Shown here: in pieces, positions 21,641 through 34,387 of the stretch
Layout: the number at the start of each line of letters is the position of its first letter
Numbering within the stretch: the first letter of the stretch is position 1
Assembly: GCF_043290135.1 (NCBI RefSeq)
Contig: NC_134710.1
Coordinates: forward strand, 253,303,592-253,367,591
Reading direction: 5' to 3'
DNA length: 64,000 nt
DNA from: Rhipicephalus microplus
Lineage: Eukaryota > Arthropoda > Arachnida > Ixodida > Ixodidae
Position numbers and translations under genes: made by a program
Notes under the pieces: model-generated
Told to the model about the DNA's origin: nothing
Database searches by the model: none
What the model saw: the letters and a program-made list of their open reading frames with translations, nothing else

Positions 21641-21834
21641 GTTAAACCTACATGTCTGTTTGTTTAACATTTGTGCATATATTTTGTGTCATTTGGTAAC
21701 GTTTCACTCTACAACATAATTACACCAGTCACCTTCCTTCCGCATGTAATGGATTCCCATGGTACATGTTGCCGTTTTGCTGCTGTGTCTTGTTTTCCTG
21801 TGATAGTGTTGAATAATTGACGTCGTTCATACTC
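21641..21834. other. Short spacer
   Basis: Nothing recognised. Confidence 0.4.
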
Positions 21835-22071
21835 TCTTCGCATAGGCGTGGTATCTGCAGCATGGCCGTTTTCATGTGTGCGAGCTCTGTCCTCCTCAGC
21901 GAGCCCACTCAGTGGCGTTCATGGTGTGAAAGATTTCTCCCTGGCCAGTACCTTTTATTGCGTTAATATTTATATGGACACTCTTGGCTGCACTTCGCCT
22001 TCAGCATCATGCACCGTATACATATGCGTATCTATATATATCAGAATGCAAGTAAGAAAAAGCTCAGAAAA

Positions 22072-22165
22072 AAGACTCCGGCGCACGGAATCAAACGTGG
22101 GACCTCGGTGTCGCGGATGCGGGGCGTTAACCACCGAGCCACCGAGGGGAGCCTCCTTAAGCGTT
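22072..22165 (-). mobile_element. tRNA-derived SINE head
   Basis: Read on the minus strand it gives GGTGGCTCGGTGGTTAACGC (box A) and ACGTTTGATTCCGTGC (box B) with tRNA-like spacing. No CCA end or intact acceptor stem is seen, so it is a SINE relic and not a tRNA gene. Confidence 0.6.
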
Positions 22166-22418
22166 CAAACGGCAAGATATTTATATATACCACTTACCGA
22201 TGTTGGCGGGCATCTCGGGAAAAAGCTCTCACGTTCTCAGCATTATCAGCAAGATGTCGCAACGAACGCGCGGCGGCTCTCATCTCTCACGGCTACTTTT
22301 GTCCGCGGAGAGAAGAGGAGTGGACGATCTCTCGCGGGCCCTTATCTCCTGGTGTGGAGGTGCATACGTCTTGGCTGGCGTTGGGCTTGTTGTAGAACGA
22401 TTCTGTTGGAGTTGCGAT

Positions 22419-24076
22419 AGTGGGCTCTTTGATTTTCCACTTCGGGCTACCCGCGGGCTGCCAGAGCCAGCCAGAGCGCGCTCGTTTTTCTCAGGCTGCT
22501 CCGTCCTCCCCGCGGCGCACTTCCGGTTTGCGTTCGTGGGGAGCCAGAGGGTCGCCAGACGCTTCCAGGACAATTCAGTCGTGGAATCTTTCTGGAAGGT
22601 TTTGGGCAGGTTTCGGGCTAGCAGACGCGAAAAAGGTACGATGCGCTCTCGGTGCCATCTTTGTGAGGACTCGACGGATTGCAATGTGGGTGCTTGAGGA
22701 CTGCGCCTTTGCTTGTCATTACGCATGGCGTTATCTTCTAAAGCCTGTTCCGCCTTGCGAGATGAGGCGATTACGAGTGGCGGCGAGTGTTTGAAGCTAC
22801 TATTCATCGCTTTTGTTACGTTTCGCGTGAAGCTTCCTCCTGTGAACAACGCAGCGAACTATTGCCTGCTGACGGCGTCATACACATGCCTCAAAAGTTA
22901 TGTACCACACGTTCGTACGCATGCCTAGCAACAGCTTTGGAGTTTTTTTTTCGTAGTAGTCGAGATCTTGGTAGTCGTTTATGGAGCCATGCCCGCTTTC
23001 TGCGAACTTAGCGAAGACGATTGTGGTCCAACTAGCTCACTCCGTCGTATGTTTGCGTGCGTGAACCTCTTAGAACCCTGACTACTCGATTGATCTTCGA
23101 TGTTCATTGAAGGCCCTAGATCGCGGCTGTTGGTGATGCTCGCTAGTCACAAGCGGCGTGCTAACCCACTTCGATCTATGGGCCAACATATGTGGTATGA
23201 TATTATACGATACTACGCGAGAACAAAATTGAGAATGAATTCAGAAATGTATACATCCTTTCGTTACCCATTTCATCATTGGTTTTGTCTTGTTTCACCT
23301 TTTGGTAATAATGCCGCGTAGTACGTACTATGACCTAGTAGGTCGATTTACATTACATTTGTGAAGTACCACTTAGGACTGGAAAACATGTCTTGGCAAG
23401 TTCCAAAACGAGTCGAAAATGTGTCATGCATAAGTTTATTTCATATACGACGCGCATTCGTAGTACCGGTACCTACGCATGTGTAAACTTTAGACAAAAA
23501 CGTAAGTTGGTCAACGCGTGTATGCGACGCATACTAGGGGTGTATATCCTGGAGCTATTTTGGGGACATGGTCTCTTTCGCATGATTTCGCGTCCTGTTG
23601 CGCAGTGACTGATACATGTACTAAAAAACGTGAGATTGTTAAGCCGTCAGCGTCGCGGCAGCTCATCTTGCATCGTACTCGAGGAGGCGTGCGCCAGCTG
23701 GCTGTTTCGTTCGCGGACGCGGTGAGTGATCGTGTGAGCATACGAAGTCGTACCCCAAATGCGTACGCTCGAGGATAATATTACAGCTTTTTGGCGAGCT
23801 TAGCTACGTATTTCCAAGCGGACAATGCAGAAAAAACCTACACGCACGCGGCACATTGTTTCGTTTGCTGCCACGACGGTAGAGTTTGTTTACGTTTACG
23901 CTGGCGGTCCCAGCGTTCAGTTTTGCGATCTTCGGCTAGCTTCGGGTTGTCTCGGGTTCCCCACACACGTGACCACGACGTTATTTTCCTGTCCAGACCG
24001 GAACTAGCTGACTGACATCTGGCTAGCTCTGGCTGCCAGAGAGCTGCCAGAGGCCTGAAAATCGAAGAACCCCAGT
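22419..24076. mobile_element. Non-autonomous DNA element with ~20-bp inverted ends and subterminal repeats
   Basis: The left end starts AGTGGG, then CTCTTTGATTTTC, and the right end read in reverse starts ACTGGGG, then TTCTTCGATTTTC. Just inside both ends are CTGCCAGAGC/GGCAGCCAGAGC words, with three to four copies. No transposase frame is recognised in the 1.66 kb. Overlapping open frames near 22.2-22.8 kb on both strands reflect high GC. I could not find a target-site duplication. Confidence 0.6.
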
Positions 24077-25812
24077 GTTCTAGCCTCCGTCTCCGTTTGC
24101 GAAAAGAGCGCGCCTTTCAGACTCATTGAAGTAGCAACTGAGACGCTTATTCACGTTCATCTGTACCTGTGAGTACGTTTCGTGCGTCATTTGTGCGTGA
24201 GAAATTAGGGGAACGTTTCGATCTGCTTGCCATTCAGCGCATGACCTTCCAATTTGTTGCTATCACGTTCATTGCTTCGCCTTTGAGGCAAAGCTGTGAT
24301 ATTTTTATTGCCTGCTGTAAGGTTAGGCTGGTACATGAGAGCGTACCTAGCGGCAAGACCATGAAAAACCTTTGGTGAATAATTGATGAAGGCTTAGCAG
24401 CGCCCTCTCATGGCCTAGTGGCTGAATTAGGCTGTGGTTTCTCGTGAAAACACATGACTATACGTATACAGGCCCTCCGCCCATGGTGTACAGACTACTT
24501 ACAAAGGTGTTTCAGTGCCTCCATGTTGATGCATATACGCATGAAAACAGCTGAGTTAGAGCATACGATCTTTCATTTTCTTATTACTTCGCACCACAAA
24601 ATACAAAACAAAAAAGATTCACTTAGCAATTTATGATAATGGCGCCCTTATGTTTATGATAAAATGTTCTTATGCATGTCAATTTTAAATCTTGGCGTCG
24701 CCCCTTCCTGCATGCAATTGTCAAATGCCGGAGGTCGGCTTGCTGCAGGATGCAGATGCGTTCCAGTGGCAAGCACGATCATGCGTACATCATGCAAATA
24801 CAAAATGCCTCCGATTCGCGTTGGAGCGTGCACACTTAGTACCTGTAGGGGTAAAATACGACCCAATCTAGGTCAAGATCTGAAGCCAATGGAAGGGCCA
24901 GCTCATTCTGAAGTACGAGCACACGCTACAGAGAGATTCCATGTTACACCATCACTTACCACCAGGGGTGAGGGCAGAATTTTTTACAGGGAAAGCTGTT
25001 ATGAGATCACAACATGAGTCACCTAGAGCGCAGTTGTTGTCCGTTGCCACTGCCGGTGTCCGTACCCCTATCCCAAGAAATAAAAAAAATCTATAAATGA
25101 AAAAAAAACAAGGACGCGGTGGGATTTCAACCCGGGTTCCCTTTGTGCCAACCCAGAAAAGCTCTTCTCGCAGTGTCCAATCCTTAGACATGCCCAATTC
25201 GGCCTCCCCTGAATGGCTGGAGCACTCCGCCTGTTTTCAGTCTCCCTTCCGCAATGTCATTTTTACGCCACAGAGCTTTCACAACTCTCGACAAAAATGA
25301 GAAAGACGGAATGCGTTTCGCTACACCGAATTCTTCCCTGGGAATCCACTTTTAGACGCACATCTCTGAGGCCGTGCATAGACTGTAATCACGCTAGCCC
25401 ATTAATTTGGATTAACGCGGCCGCCTGCCTGACTCCCCTGTAAGGTTGGTACGCATTCCCTGCACCGTTCTTCAAACTCCTCGGCACGTACACGTGCGCA
25501 GTCTTGTCAAGCTTGTTTAGGAGTCCTGTTACTCTACATTTCCTACACTTTGTTTTTATGCTGCGAGCTTGCTGGCTGGTTTGGTACGCCGACGTGGTCA
25601 AGCGCGCCAAGACATCACAGGTCTCTTTTTTTTTTGCGTGAACAAACGCGCTCAGGCGATTCACACATGTCCAAGGTTCAGACAGCACGACATTAGCTCC
25701 CCAGTATTCTACCACTGAGCTATGGAGGACTTGAAACGCAGTTGCGAACTTGCCTTAGGCAGGCTTGACGTCGGGAAAGGAATCGCGTTAATTTGAGTAC
25801 TAAAGCGTTTTA

Positions 25813-27126
25813 GAGCAGCAAAGAAAGAAGTAAGCGTCACACAGTGTGAATTTCCTAATGAGTGGGCCGTCCAATGCTCACACTCTTAACAAAAGTTTGT
25901 TCTTCATAACTCATTACTGTGCTGCATACCCACTCCAGGCATGATTCTTCATCGTCGTCATCCGCTGCAAAAAAATTCGGCAAAAATTCTTTGCATGTGT
26001 GTAGTGTATATCACGCTTCTTCGAAGAATGACGAAGAATCACATAGTAAATTCCGGCCTACTTCAGAAATATAATTATTTATGATGTACTGGGTACTCAT
26101 CAAGCATTCTTGTAGCAGTTGCCTAAATTGTGTTCAGAAAAGGTCCTGAAAGGGCGTTTTTCCAGCTTTCGCTGCAACTGCTCTGCGCGTTCCGTGCAGG
26201 CCTGGCGCTTTTTTTTTACGGGAGAAGCAGGGTCACGGGTGTAGTTTGACAATACCTGTCTACGCTGCACCTTACCACCCATAAAAAAACGAGGCGAATA
26301 AAGTTCCAGCGAATAAGAAGGCTTGTGGAGTTGTCGAGCAAACAATGGCGCTGTAGTCACAACTTGACAGATGCAGTCTTTCTTATGAGCAGCAAGTCTC
26401 ATTTTCAGCACGCATGTGAGAGGGCTAGACGTTCATAGATAAGCCGCTATAGGTACAAAGAATACGATTGCTGCTCTGACAAAGACGTGTAGTCGAAACG
26501 CAGGCTCTAGCAAAAAACCTTGTTCGGCGTTTGGCACATTTTGAAAATCACGCTGTGGCAACAGCGGGCCTTTTCTCGGCTTTATTTTCATCACATCGCT
26601 GCACGCATGAACAACCGGCAGATGGAGCCGTAAACAATTTTTTTTGCCTTTGCATAATATGTGGCAACGATGTACGTCAAAGCTCCAGCGCGCCTTCGGG
26701 TGCGGCCGGAAAGGTTGGCGTGGAGCAGTGTGGCTACTACGGTTCGGCTGTAGATCGGCCAATCGTCATCTGCATTGCAAGGCCGTCGTTGGGACCAAAG
26801 GGGCCTCTCCACGATGCCTGCTGCCGCCAGGACAGGTTAAGCGGAGAATGCTGCGGCTGCAGTCCACCTGTGTGCTGCTGTTTCTGTACGAGTTACTGTG
26901 ACTGCTGCTGCATCATGAGACGAGGGTGGTGCCTGGGAGTTTTCTAGGAGGTGGGCAGTTAATATAGTTGTGTTTTTTACCGTGAGAGCGTTAAGGAACT
27001 CGTTTTTCAGATGTTTTATTGTCGGCTTCATCGGTGGTGAGAAAAAAATCACCTTGTGTGTGACCTAAAAATTGAGAAAGATGCAAATGATGTAAATATA
27101 GAATTCAAGGTCCTAAGAATGGACCG
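25813..27126. other. Stretch without recognised features
   Basis: Only low-complexity pieces are seen: a Cys-codon/TGC-rich run at 26,850-26,920 and A- or T-runs. No gene is supported. Confidence 0.45.
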
Positions 27127-27185
27127 AACTCCGGGCGTCTACGTAGCAAGCAGGCGTTCTACCACAGAGCCACGAGATATGTTAA
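27127..27185 (-). mobile_element. tRNA-derived SINE head
   Basis: On the minus strand CGTGGCTCTGTGGTAGAAC resembles box A, and GGAGTTCGGTCC is a damaged box B. The acceptor stem is not intact. Confidence 0.5.
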
Positions 27186-29607
27186 AACTGTTTCAAAACA
27201 AATTGCATGTATGCTATGTAGTTGACAAGAGTTAACGCATCGTATATTGCGTGGAAGAAGCGCAGAATTACACCAGACGCCAAAATATCTGAATTTAGCA
27301 ACGTGTTGGCGTTTTGAAAGCCCACTCATTAAAAATCACTCAAACACTCAATCATCAACACCAGGAGAACCACCAACACAGTGAACAGCTGCGAAGCATT
27401 CTACGGTACTTTGAAACCATCAATGTTATGCGCACATTCATTTGTTTCCTTACAGCACGCTTAAGGCATGCACCGAGAACCGAAGAAAGGTTAGCCGTTC
27501 AGAAGGCGATGCACACGAGGCCCTATTACGCTATCGCGATCTATTCCTAAGGTGCTTTTCTTGCCATCAATGCGTAGCGAGGTGTGCCTTTACATATCTT
27601 TGGGAAGTATGAAGCTTAAAGTTGAACCTGGTACCATTTAGTTCGCACATAAGAGGTGCCCTAAATGCGAGAGTGACAATAGTATCGCACATGTTCCTTA
27701 AATACTGCTGATATTGGTTGTATATTCTTTTGTACACTCTCAGTCAGGTGCCGGATAACGAGCGGCATATAGGCGGCGCGCTCCGGCGTACTGACTAAAA
27801 CCCTGAATATAGGGAGCCCAGTAGTAAAAAATTCTCGACACCGCCGCGTGGCTCGGAAGAAATGCCTATAACCGGCAAAAGCGGGCGCAAGAAGGAAAAA
27901 AAAAAGAAAAAAGGGTAGAGCTGCCACCTCTGCCGCGCCAGCCTGGCGCCAGGAGCCGGCATCAATTTGCACAGAAATGTTCAGCGACAAGCACGAGCGC
28001 GGAAAAAAAGAAAGAGAAATGCGACTCTCCTCTTGCCGCCCCTTGCCAGCTCGGCGCCCGGCCGGCATCACGTTCACCGTCGCCTGCATGCCGTGGCATT
28101 TGTGCTTGGTTGTTTCGTCCCGCTGTCTTGTGATGGTCGTTTTTCTACAAGACGGTCTGGGACGGAAGCATATTCCGGTGTCTTACGGCACACTTTATTC
28201 AAGATATCATACACCTCCCTGCATTTGGGCAAACACTGGAATGTGCAGTCCCAGTGTTACTCTTCTCTTTTAATTTCAATAAAAGTGTACAACCAACTTT
28301 CCGTTTATCGGTTGTCGAGGTATGACATTGCGCCATGCAATAAATAAATAAGGGCTGGTGCATGCGCGGCAGCTTACTGAAACACTGGCCTATGTATGTT
28401 GATGCTCGTGTTCTACAAAACAACTTGAACTGATGATTTTAGGAAAATATGACAAAAAAGAAACAAACAGAAGGCAGTGAGACAGAGTATATCGAAATTG
28501 AAAATTGATTCGTTAATGTTTGATTAGTGGTTGCGTAATTTGATAATGAACTTGAACATCAAGTACAGAAGTCGGCTGCAGAAGACAGCAGGAGAGCGTA
28601 TATCACCGACCTTTGCTCACTGTTTCGAATGTTAAGTACAGTTTGTACATTCCACCATGGATTTCTAACATTGAATGACGACCAAGACAACCAGCGTACG
28701 GCTGTGGAGATAGTGTAACAGCTCTAAAACTCCCCATTTTCTGAAGAGCAAGTGCATGCAGTAACATTAAATATTTTGAGATTGGTTCTGCACCATTTAT
28801 TGACCCCAACTGCATGCCGACGTTCGCGAAAGAGATCTGCAGAAGCATTATGAGACCAACCTGTCTGTCGCTAGTTTGTGTACGTCATACTTGACCTTGG
28901 CACGCATTTCGGCATTCACTTGAACAGTGGTGTGATGCTGAATGAAGGTAAGAGTAGCCACTCTCCATAAATAGAATAAGTGAAAGACTGAAAATTAGTA
29001 AAATCACTCTATATCGCGAATGAATGCGCATAAATTCTAATTACGGAAATAAATAAACGTCGAAATGCTATAAACGCGCTGCTGCTCCAGCGTTCAGCTT
29101 GCGGCACTTCGCGCGTAAGAAATGCAAATGTTAGAGAAGGCTCGCTAAAATATACATGCACCGTTTACGTGTGAAAGTGCATTGTCTTCAAACAGCTGAG
29201 AATAGGCTGCTGTGACTGACACGCGTGTAGCTCACGACACAAGTGAGTGAAATTGCTCACAGCACATGCACGTGCGAGAAATATACGTAGGTTTCGACAG
29301 TCGAACACAGTCTTGTCACACTGGTATCCGCGAAATTCGGTGAGCGAAACACCTCCGGTTCACGGGGAAGCACTAAAACAACGCGCCAACACAGGTTGAA
29401 CGTCCTTGCGGAACGGCGCACCACGAGCCGAAGTCAGAGTCTAAAGCACTCACCGTGGTTGTCTTGAGTTCATGAAGCCCTAAAAACTATTCGTTGATCA
29501 CTGAATACGCAAACAAGTGCACATGGCACAAAAACAGTTAAAGGTTCCACCGGCGGTTTGCAAAAAGCTCATTGGTAGATTTATACCGCCGCAAAAATAA
29601 CGCGCCT
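27186..29607. other. Long stretch without recognised features
   Basis: Both strands were read. The longest open frames, near 27.7-28.3 kb, lie opposite one another in a GC-richer, purine-rich patch and carry no motif I know. No repeat partner was found in the window. Confidence 0.45.
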
Positions 29608-29690
29608 TTATGCGGTGGCACTGTGGTGCGATAGGTAAGACATCTGCTTCACGTGCATGCGGTCCGGAGTTCGATTCCAGGGTGAGTGCG
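29608..29690 (+). mobile_element. tRNA-derived SINE head
   Basis: GGTGGCACTGTGGTGCGATA resembles box A, and GGAGTTCGATTCCAG is a good box B, about 45 bases apart. There is no intact acceptor stem. Confidence 0.6.
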
Positions 29691-30084
29691 CTTTACACGT
29701 TAATCTCGTATATGATTGTGATACTAATGGTTTTCCAAGTACCTGTAATCCAATTATCGGCGAGAAACCGCTCTCGAGTACGTAAAACAATGCTTTTTTA
29801 CGCCACCCTGTCAAGACGGGGCAGCCTATGGAAATGTCACGCCTAAGCGCAGGACGTATCTTGCCAGGAAAACTTTGACCCAAAATCCCGGCTAGTCCTT
29901 GTCCCGGCTATTCTGGAGGCCACTTCGAATCGGGACAGTTTTCTCTGGGACACGGCGACGGAGCCGCGTAGAATCGGCCATTATTTTACTTGATTTGCTG
30001 CCTGCAGGCGTGTATATAGTAATGCTGAAGATGACTAGTTAGGGCCTTAGATTGCCAAAGAAGCTTGCACTCACTCATAAAGAA

Positions 30085-30310
30085 TTAATAGCCCTGTTGA
30101 TTCACTGGGACTTAGACTCACTAAAATTTTCATGAGCCGAACTCACTTGAACTCACACTCAAGAAAATGATTTGCACCGAGCTCACTCGGACTCAGTTTC
30201 CCGAAAATCTTACTCACCCGGACTCACTCAGACTGTGACTCACGGCTATATTTGAGTTGGAGTGAGTCCGCGTGAGTAGACTCATGAGTGAGTTCACCGA
30301 CCTATGCTTC
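30085..30310. repeat. ACTCA/TGAGT-rich foldback repeat, copy 2
   Basis: It has the same layout as 5,190-5,460: GAACTCAC and CCGGACTCACTCAGACT units, then GACTCACGGCTA, then the complementary half (TTGGAGTGAGTCCGCGTGAG) ending GAGTGAGTTCACCGACCTATG. Confidence 0.75.
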
Positions 30311-30977
30311 ATGGTTCTCCATTTTATCAGACCGCCTTATTGTCCACCACACTTGCGTGCGCTTCAATTATTGCAGCACCCGTTTCGCATAAAATAGACA
30401 ATAATCTGGCCCTTATCTTCTAAAGTTGTTTGGCTTCTTTCCATTCTTTATTTTAAGCTCAATTTCAAGATCAAGGAACCTGGGAATGCATAGAAGCCGC
30501 AATCCGGGTGATAATACAGACAATATAATGTAAAGAAGGCTGACCGGTCAACAGCTGGCCCGCCACGTAGCGGTTGGTTTAGGCCAATCGTAGCGGGTTC
30601 ATGGAGTGACGTCGGCGTTCTCAGCAAGATAGAGGTGCCACCGTGGCCTTAGTATGGGCCAAAGAACGCATTGTGGGGCTGTGCGCCCGCACTAGTGCCG
30701 ATCACCGGTGTTGAGTATGTAAAGGGTATAGAGGTGCCGGTAATCTTGCGGGAGTCCGCTAATGCGCACGGTTGGAAAGGGGCCACCCATGCGAGTCCTC
30801 GTACTGTGTGGCCTGGGTCGTTGCTGGAGGCCACAGCGTTGCTTTCGCAGGGCTAGAAGCAGCAGCTTCAGTGGAGCTTCGGTGTGGCTCTGAAAGAGGT
30901 CAGCATGTTCACTCGTTGCTTGACGTATCCGAATCCAGTACCGCTGAGCCACATGCTCCTTAACCCTGCTACATAGT
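30311..30977. other. Unassigned
   Basis: No motif or repeat is recognised. The frames at 30.65-30.96 kb on both strands are short and overlap. Confidence 0.4.
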
Positions 30978-31195
30978 CCGGCATGGTAGATTAGTGGTTA
31001 TGGTACTGAGAGTATAACCGGAAAAACGCGGGTTAGATTCCAACCTCGGCGTTCGTAACTCGGTAAAGGTGAAATGTAAAGGCCCGTACGTGTAGTGTGC
31101 CACGCTAGTGCAGGAGTAAACCAGATGCTGAAAATTTACAGAACTCTCCGCCACGATGTTCTTTACAATCGCATCGTGGTTTTGATACATAAACC
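30978..31195 (+). mobile_element. Divergent Ruka-related SINE
   Basis: The tRNA-like head has GGTAGATTAGTGGTTATGG and GCGGGTTAGATTCCAACC. The body has the same order as the main SINE: GAAATGTAAAGGCCCGT, then CAGAACTCTCCGCC, then CAATCGCATCGTGGTTTTG. It differs too much to be the same subfamily and looks older. Confidence 0.7.
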
Positions 31196-32974
31196 ATCAG
31201 TTACTACTGTATTAGTGCTGCCCTGTGGTGAAGAACGCACACCTTCAGAAACCCTATGGGCGACAAAGTGATTTTTCTACATGCCAGCTTGCTTGCCAAT
31301 TTCAAACAAGTATATTCTGCACTATGCAGATGCACTGACGTCATCTTTTTATGCAGTAAGCATGGGGTGAAGTTACTGCGTCTAGATGGGATAATCTCCA
31401 GTAGCACAGTAGAATCTTTGATTTGTACGGTGAAATAATGTGGACTGATGTCAAGCACATCATCACTATCGTATTCGGACGTCTGTCTGTCTCTTGCAGA
31501 AGTTAAGACGTTCGCACCGAAGAAATAAGACCAATGAGTTGAGGTTTGGTTAATTCTTCCGTGCTCGGGCATCGTGAATGTGCAATGTACAGTGGCGCAG
31601 ACCGATAGACACGAAGTCTACTGACAGATGTTGTAGTTCAAAAAGCAGCAGTTCGATATATTATATGGAGTGAATGTATTGTTCCAGAAGATGCCCTTCT
31701 TAAGCAGAATTAAAATTTGAAGCCCGAATTGGGAAACATAGTAAACGAACGACACCAGTGCATGTGTCTCTCAGTGTCTTGTCTTCCCGGTACTTTATGC
31801 TCGATATTTTAATTATAAATATATACCAACGACCTTGTCTTTTTGTCTAACCTGCTTAGCACTGTAGATCTCTTTCCGTCGTTTGGGTGATCGGGTGACT
31901 TCAACCACTGAGACGAATGAAAACGCTTGTGCGAGTGCTCAGTGCTCGCTTCAGGCTGATATAGGCAGTAATTGAGTTTACATGACGTCGATCTGGTCAT
32001 ACTGTAACAGCTCACCGTCATATTAGGCAGGAAGCGCGTTATTTCAAAGTAAGCGGTCCTCAGCCTGACAAGTCTTGTCGGAACGGGGCACTGCGGCCAA
32101 GTTGCTCTTTCGGCGACGTCATAGTAAGTATTTGTTGGTTTCTTTTTTAAGTCCGAAAACCATGGGCGGCACCGAATAGTAGAAGACTCAGGAAAATATT
32201 GCCATATGCTAATTAACGTGCCCCTCACTCCAAGCACACGGGCCTCTTGCATTTCGGCTGAGTCGAAATGAAGCCGTTTCGATCGCGACTAGACCTAAGA
32301 ACTTTCAGGTCATCAGTCGAGCACCATGACAACAGGACCACCGTGATAATTTGTGACGACTTCGCAGAGAGGAGTAGCACATAGAATCTAAATGAATGAC
32401 GAAAAGCTAAGTCGCACAACAGGTTACCTCGCTACTGTCCCACCAGCATTTTGCTGTTGGTGACTGGCCATGATCGGCATCGCGGTTCTGGTCGGTGTGC
32501 TCCTGGTGGCATTGGCGTTGTTACTCTGCTGCTCGTGCTACTTAGAGAAAGGCGCCATATGTACACTTGCGGACTAGATCGCTTGCAGTATGTTAAAAAG
32601 GCGTTATAATTTATATGATAGCCGCACAAGATGCAACCAGTCATACAGGCGTAAGAATTCATGACTTGCAACGTTTGCGTTGGCATCTTCGTTGCAACCA
32701 ACGTCGCAACTTTATGTCTATATATGGACGTACATCACCCTCGGTGACGTTCGATCACTTGTGAAGTCTGTTTAGACGTGCAGCTGCTAATTTTACAATT
32801 ATATCAACGTGCCTATAGTACCTTACGTGTTTTGCGGTCCTCCCAATGTAACTTTCTTACGTTCAAAACAAGTTTTCCGCACTTATGAGTGGACAGTTAC
32901 ACATGGTGTTTAAAAAATACTCCCGAATTGACGCCGATGTGATGTTGCTTTTGCTGGTTTCACGACTGCTTTTT
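31196..32974. other. Long stretch without recognised features
   Basis: Two minus-strand frames of 120-150 codons (31,572-31,204 and 32,252-31,809) show no motif, no low-complexity bias and no partner. I treat them as chance. Confidence 0.45.
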
Positions 32975-32987
32975 GTAAGGCGGCATG

Positions 32988-33228
32988 ATTTGATTGATAT
33001 GTGGGGTTTAACGTCCCAAAACCACTATATGATTATGAGAGACGCCGTAGTGGAGGGCTCCGGAAATTTAGACCACCTGGGGTTCTTTAACGTGCACCCA
33101 AATCTGAGCACACGGGCCTACAACATTTCCGCCTCCATCGGAAATGCAGCCGCTGCAGCCGGGATTCGAACCCGCGCCCTGCGGGTCAGCAGCCGAGTAC
33201 CTTAGCCACTAGACCACCGCGGCGGGGC
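32988..33228 (-). mobile_element. Ruka-like SINE, complete, perfect 13-bp target-site duplication
   Basis: On the minus strand the element runs from GCCCCGCCGCGGTGG through CGGGTTCGAATCCCGGC (box B), GGCCCGTGTGCTCAGATTT and GGTTTTGGGACGTTAAACCC to an ATCAATCAA tail. GTAAGGCGGCATG occurs at 32,975-32,987 and 33,229-33,241. The intact box B and the perfect flanks make this the youngest-looking copy in the window. Confidence 0.95.
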
Positions 33229-33241
33229 GTAAGGCGGCATG

Positions 33242-34348
33242 CATCTAATATGTTTGAAGACATACTTAGGGCAGGTAAACGTGAGGCAAAACAGAGTGTT
33301 GGTTCCTACTAAATTCACAAGCTAGAAAAATTATGACTTTCGCGACCGCAGAGCTCAAGACGTGAAACCTTTTGTTCCCACCACTCGCCATACGAGTGGT
33401 TGACGTCACCAGAATCGGTACTGTAGTCTGACATTATGGTAGCATCAATTTTCGCAAGTGCGCCTTGAAAAAGCTGACAATGATGTATAAATAAAACGGT
33501 ATGAGCATTTTCTGAGCTTATACTCGCTCAGAGCAGTCTCTAGCACCAGTTTTCTAAGTCCAAGCACCAGTTTCGAAGTCCAAGCTTCTCTTACTGCCAG
33601 GAGTGACAGAAGGAGGCTTGGAATAAAGCGATATATTCTATAACATGACCTAGTTGTATAGAGGGTCAGTCGAACACACACAGCGGCACCGAGTTGAACA
33701 GCTCACCTGCACGATGTTAAAGAACTGCATCGAACCAGGCCTTGCTGCTGCTTCCGGCCTGGTGGGTTGCATCTGTGGTCTTCCCAGGTCGAATTAGGGT
33801 ACGACCACAGTGGGAGCCATGGCCTCGGGCTGCAGTAAAGGTAGTGGCGGTGCCTGTGCCGGAGGTCCGGCAGCCGTGATAACCAGGCTGCATAGCACCG
33901 CTGCGTCGTGGAAGACATAATTCCAGTCGCGTGCTTCAATTATCACATCGGAAACCACGTAAAAACGTTTGCTGCAATAGAAAGCAAAGGAATACACGAG
34001 GTGCTCTTGTCGACGTCACCATCATGTTTCGTATAAAGTCCTAATCGGTAACATCGCCCCGCATGTGACGAGTGAAAGCTCACGACGTATGAAAAGGGGC
34101 GCTGCTCAAGCAGACGTGAAACGGGCTGATGGTCTCAGTCGGGAGAGGTATACCATGAAGGCATGCCGGTGTAGGGGAGCTGCATCGGCAAAATGCGCTC
34201 CTGACAGGTGACTATTTCTGCGATTTTCACTAGCCCTTACGTCAGTGAATTTTGACGCTTAAAGAAAATGTGCCCTTAAGGCTTAAATGCTGTATGCTGA
34301 AGGCCGCATCATAGAAAAAAAAATAAGTGTGTGTCAGCGTAAAAGCGG

Positions 34349-34355
<7 letters not shown>
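33242..34355. other. Unassigned
   Basis: No gene is seen. AGCACCAGTTT and AAGTCCAAGC are repeated near 33,540-33,590 (a short duplication). Confidence 0.4.

Positions 34356-34356
<1 letters not shown>

Positions 34357-34384
<28 letters not shown>
34357..34384. repeat. (TA)n microsatellite
   Basis: Pure TA dinucleotides, about 14 units. Confidence 0.98.

Positions 34385-34387
<3 letters not shown>

Larger units (their letters stand above)
21835..25812 (-). repeat. Repeat Y, copy b (inverted partner at 1,722-3,800)
   Basis: The reverse complement of 25,812-24,310 and then 21,970-21,835 follows copy a in order. The 2.3 kb from about 21,975 to 24,310 is extra and holds a SINE head and a TIR element. 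Copy b lacks the LINE fragment found at 2,112-2,530 in copy a. Frames on both strands are short and none is conserved between the copies. Confidence 0.85.

Noticed and set aside
22200..22849. Overlapping open frames of 120-190 codons on both strands.
   Set aside because: They lie in a GC-rich stretch where stops are rare, partly inside the TIR element, and show no motif.
26531..26947. Cys-rich 138-codon frame resembling a secreted cysteine-rich peptide.
   Set aside because: The Cys run comes from TGC/TGT-rich low-complexity DNA. There is no signal peptide and no stable cysteine spacing.
31204..32252. Two minus-strand frames of 122 and 147 codons as candidate genes.
   Set aside because: No motifs, no partner copy and no splice context. 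Length is within chance expectation for a 64-kb window.
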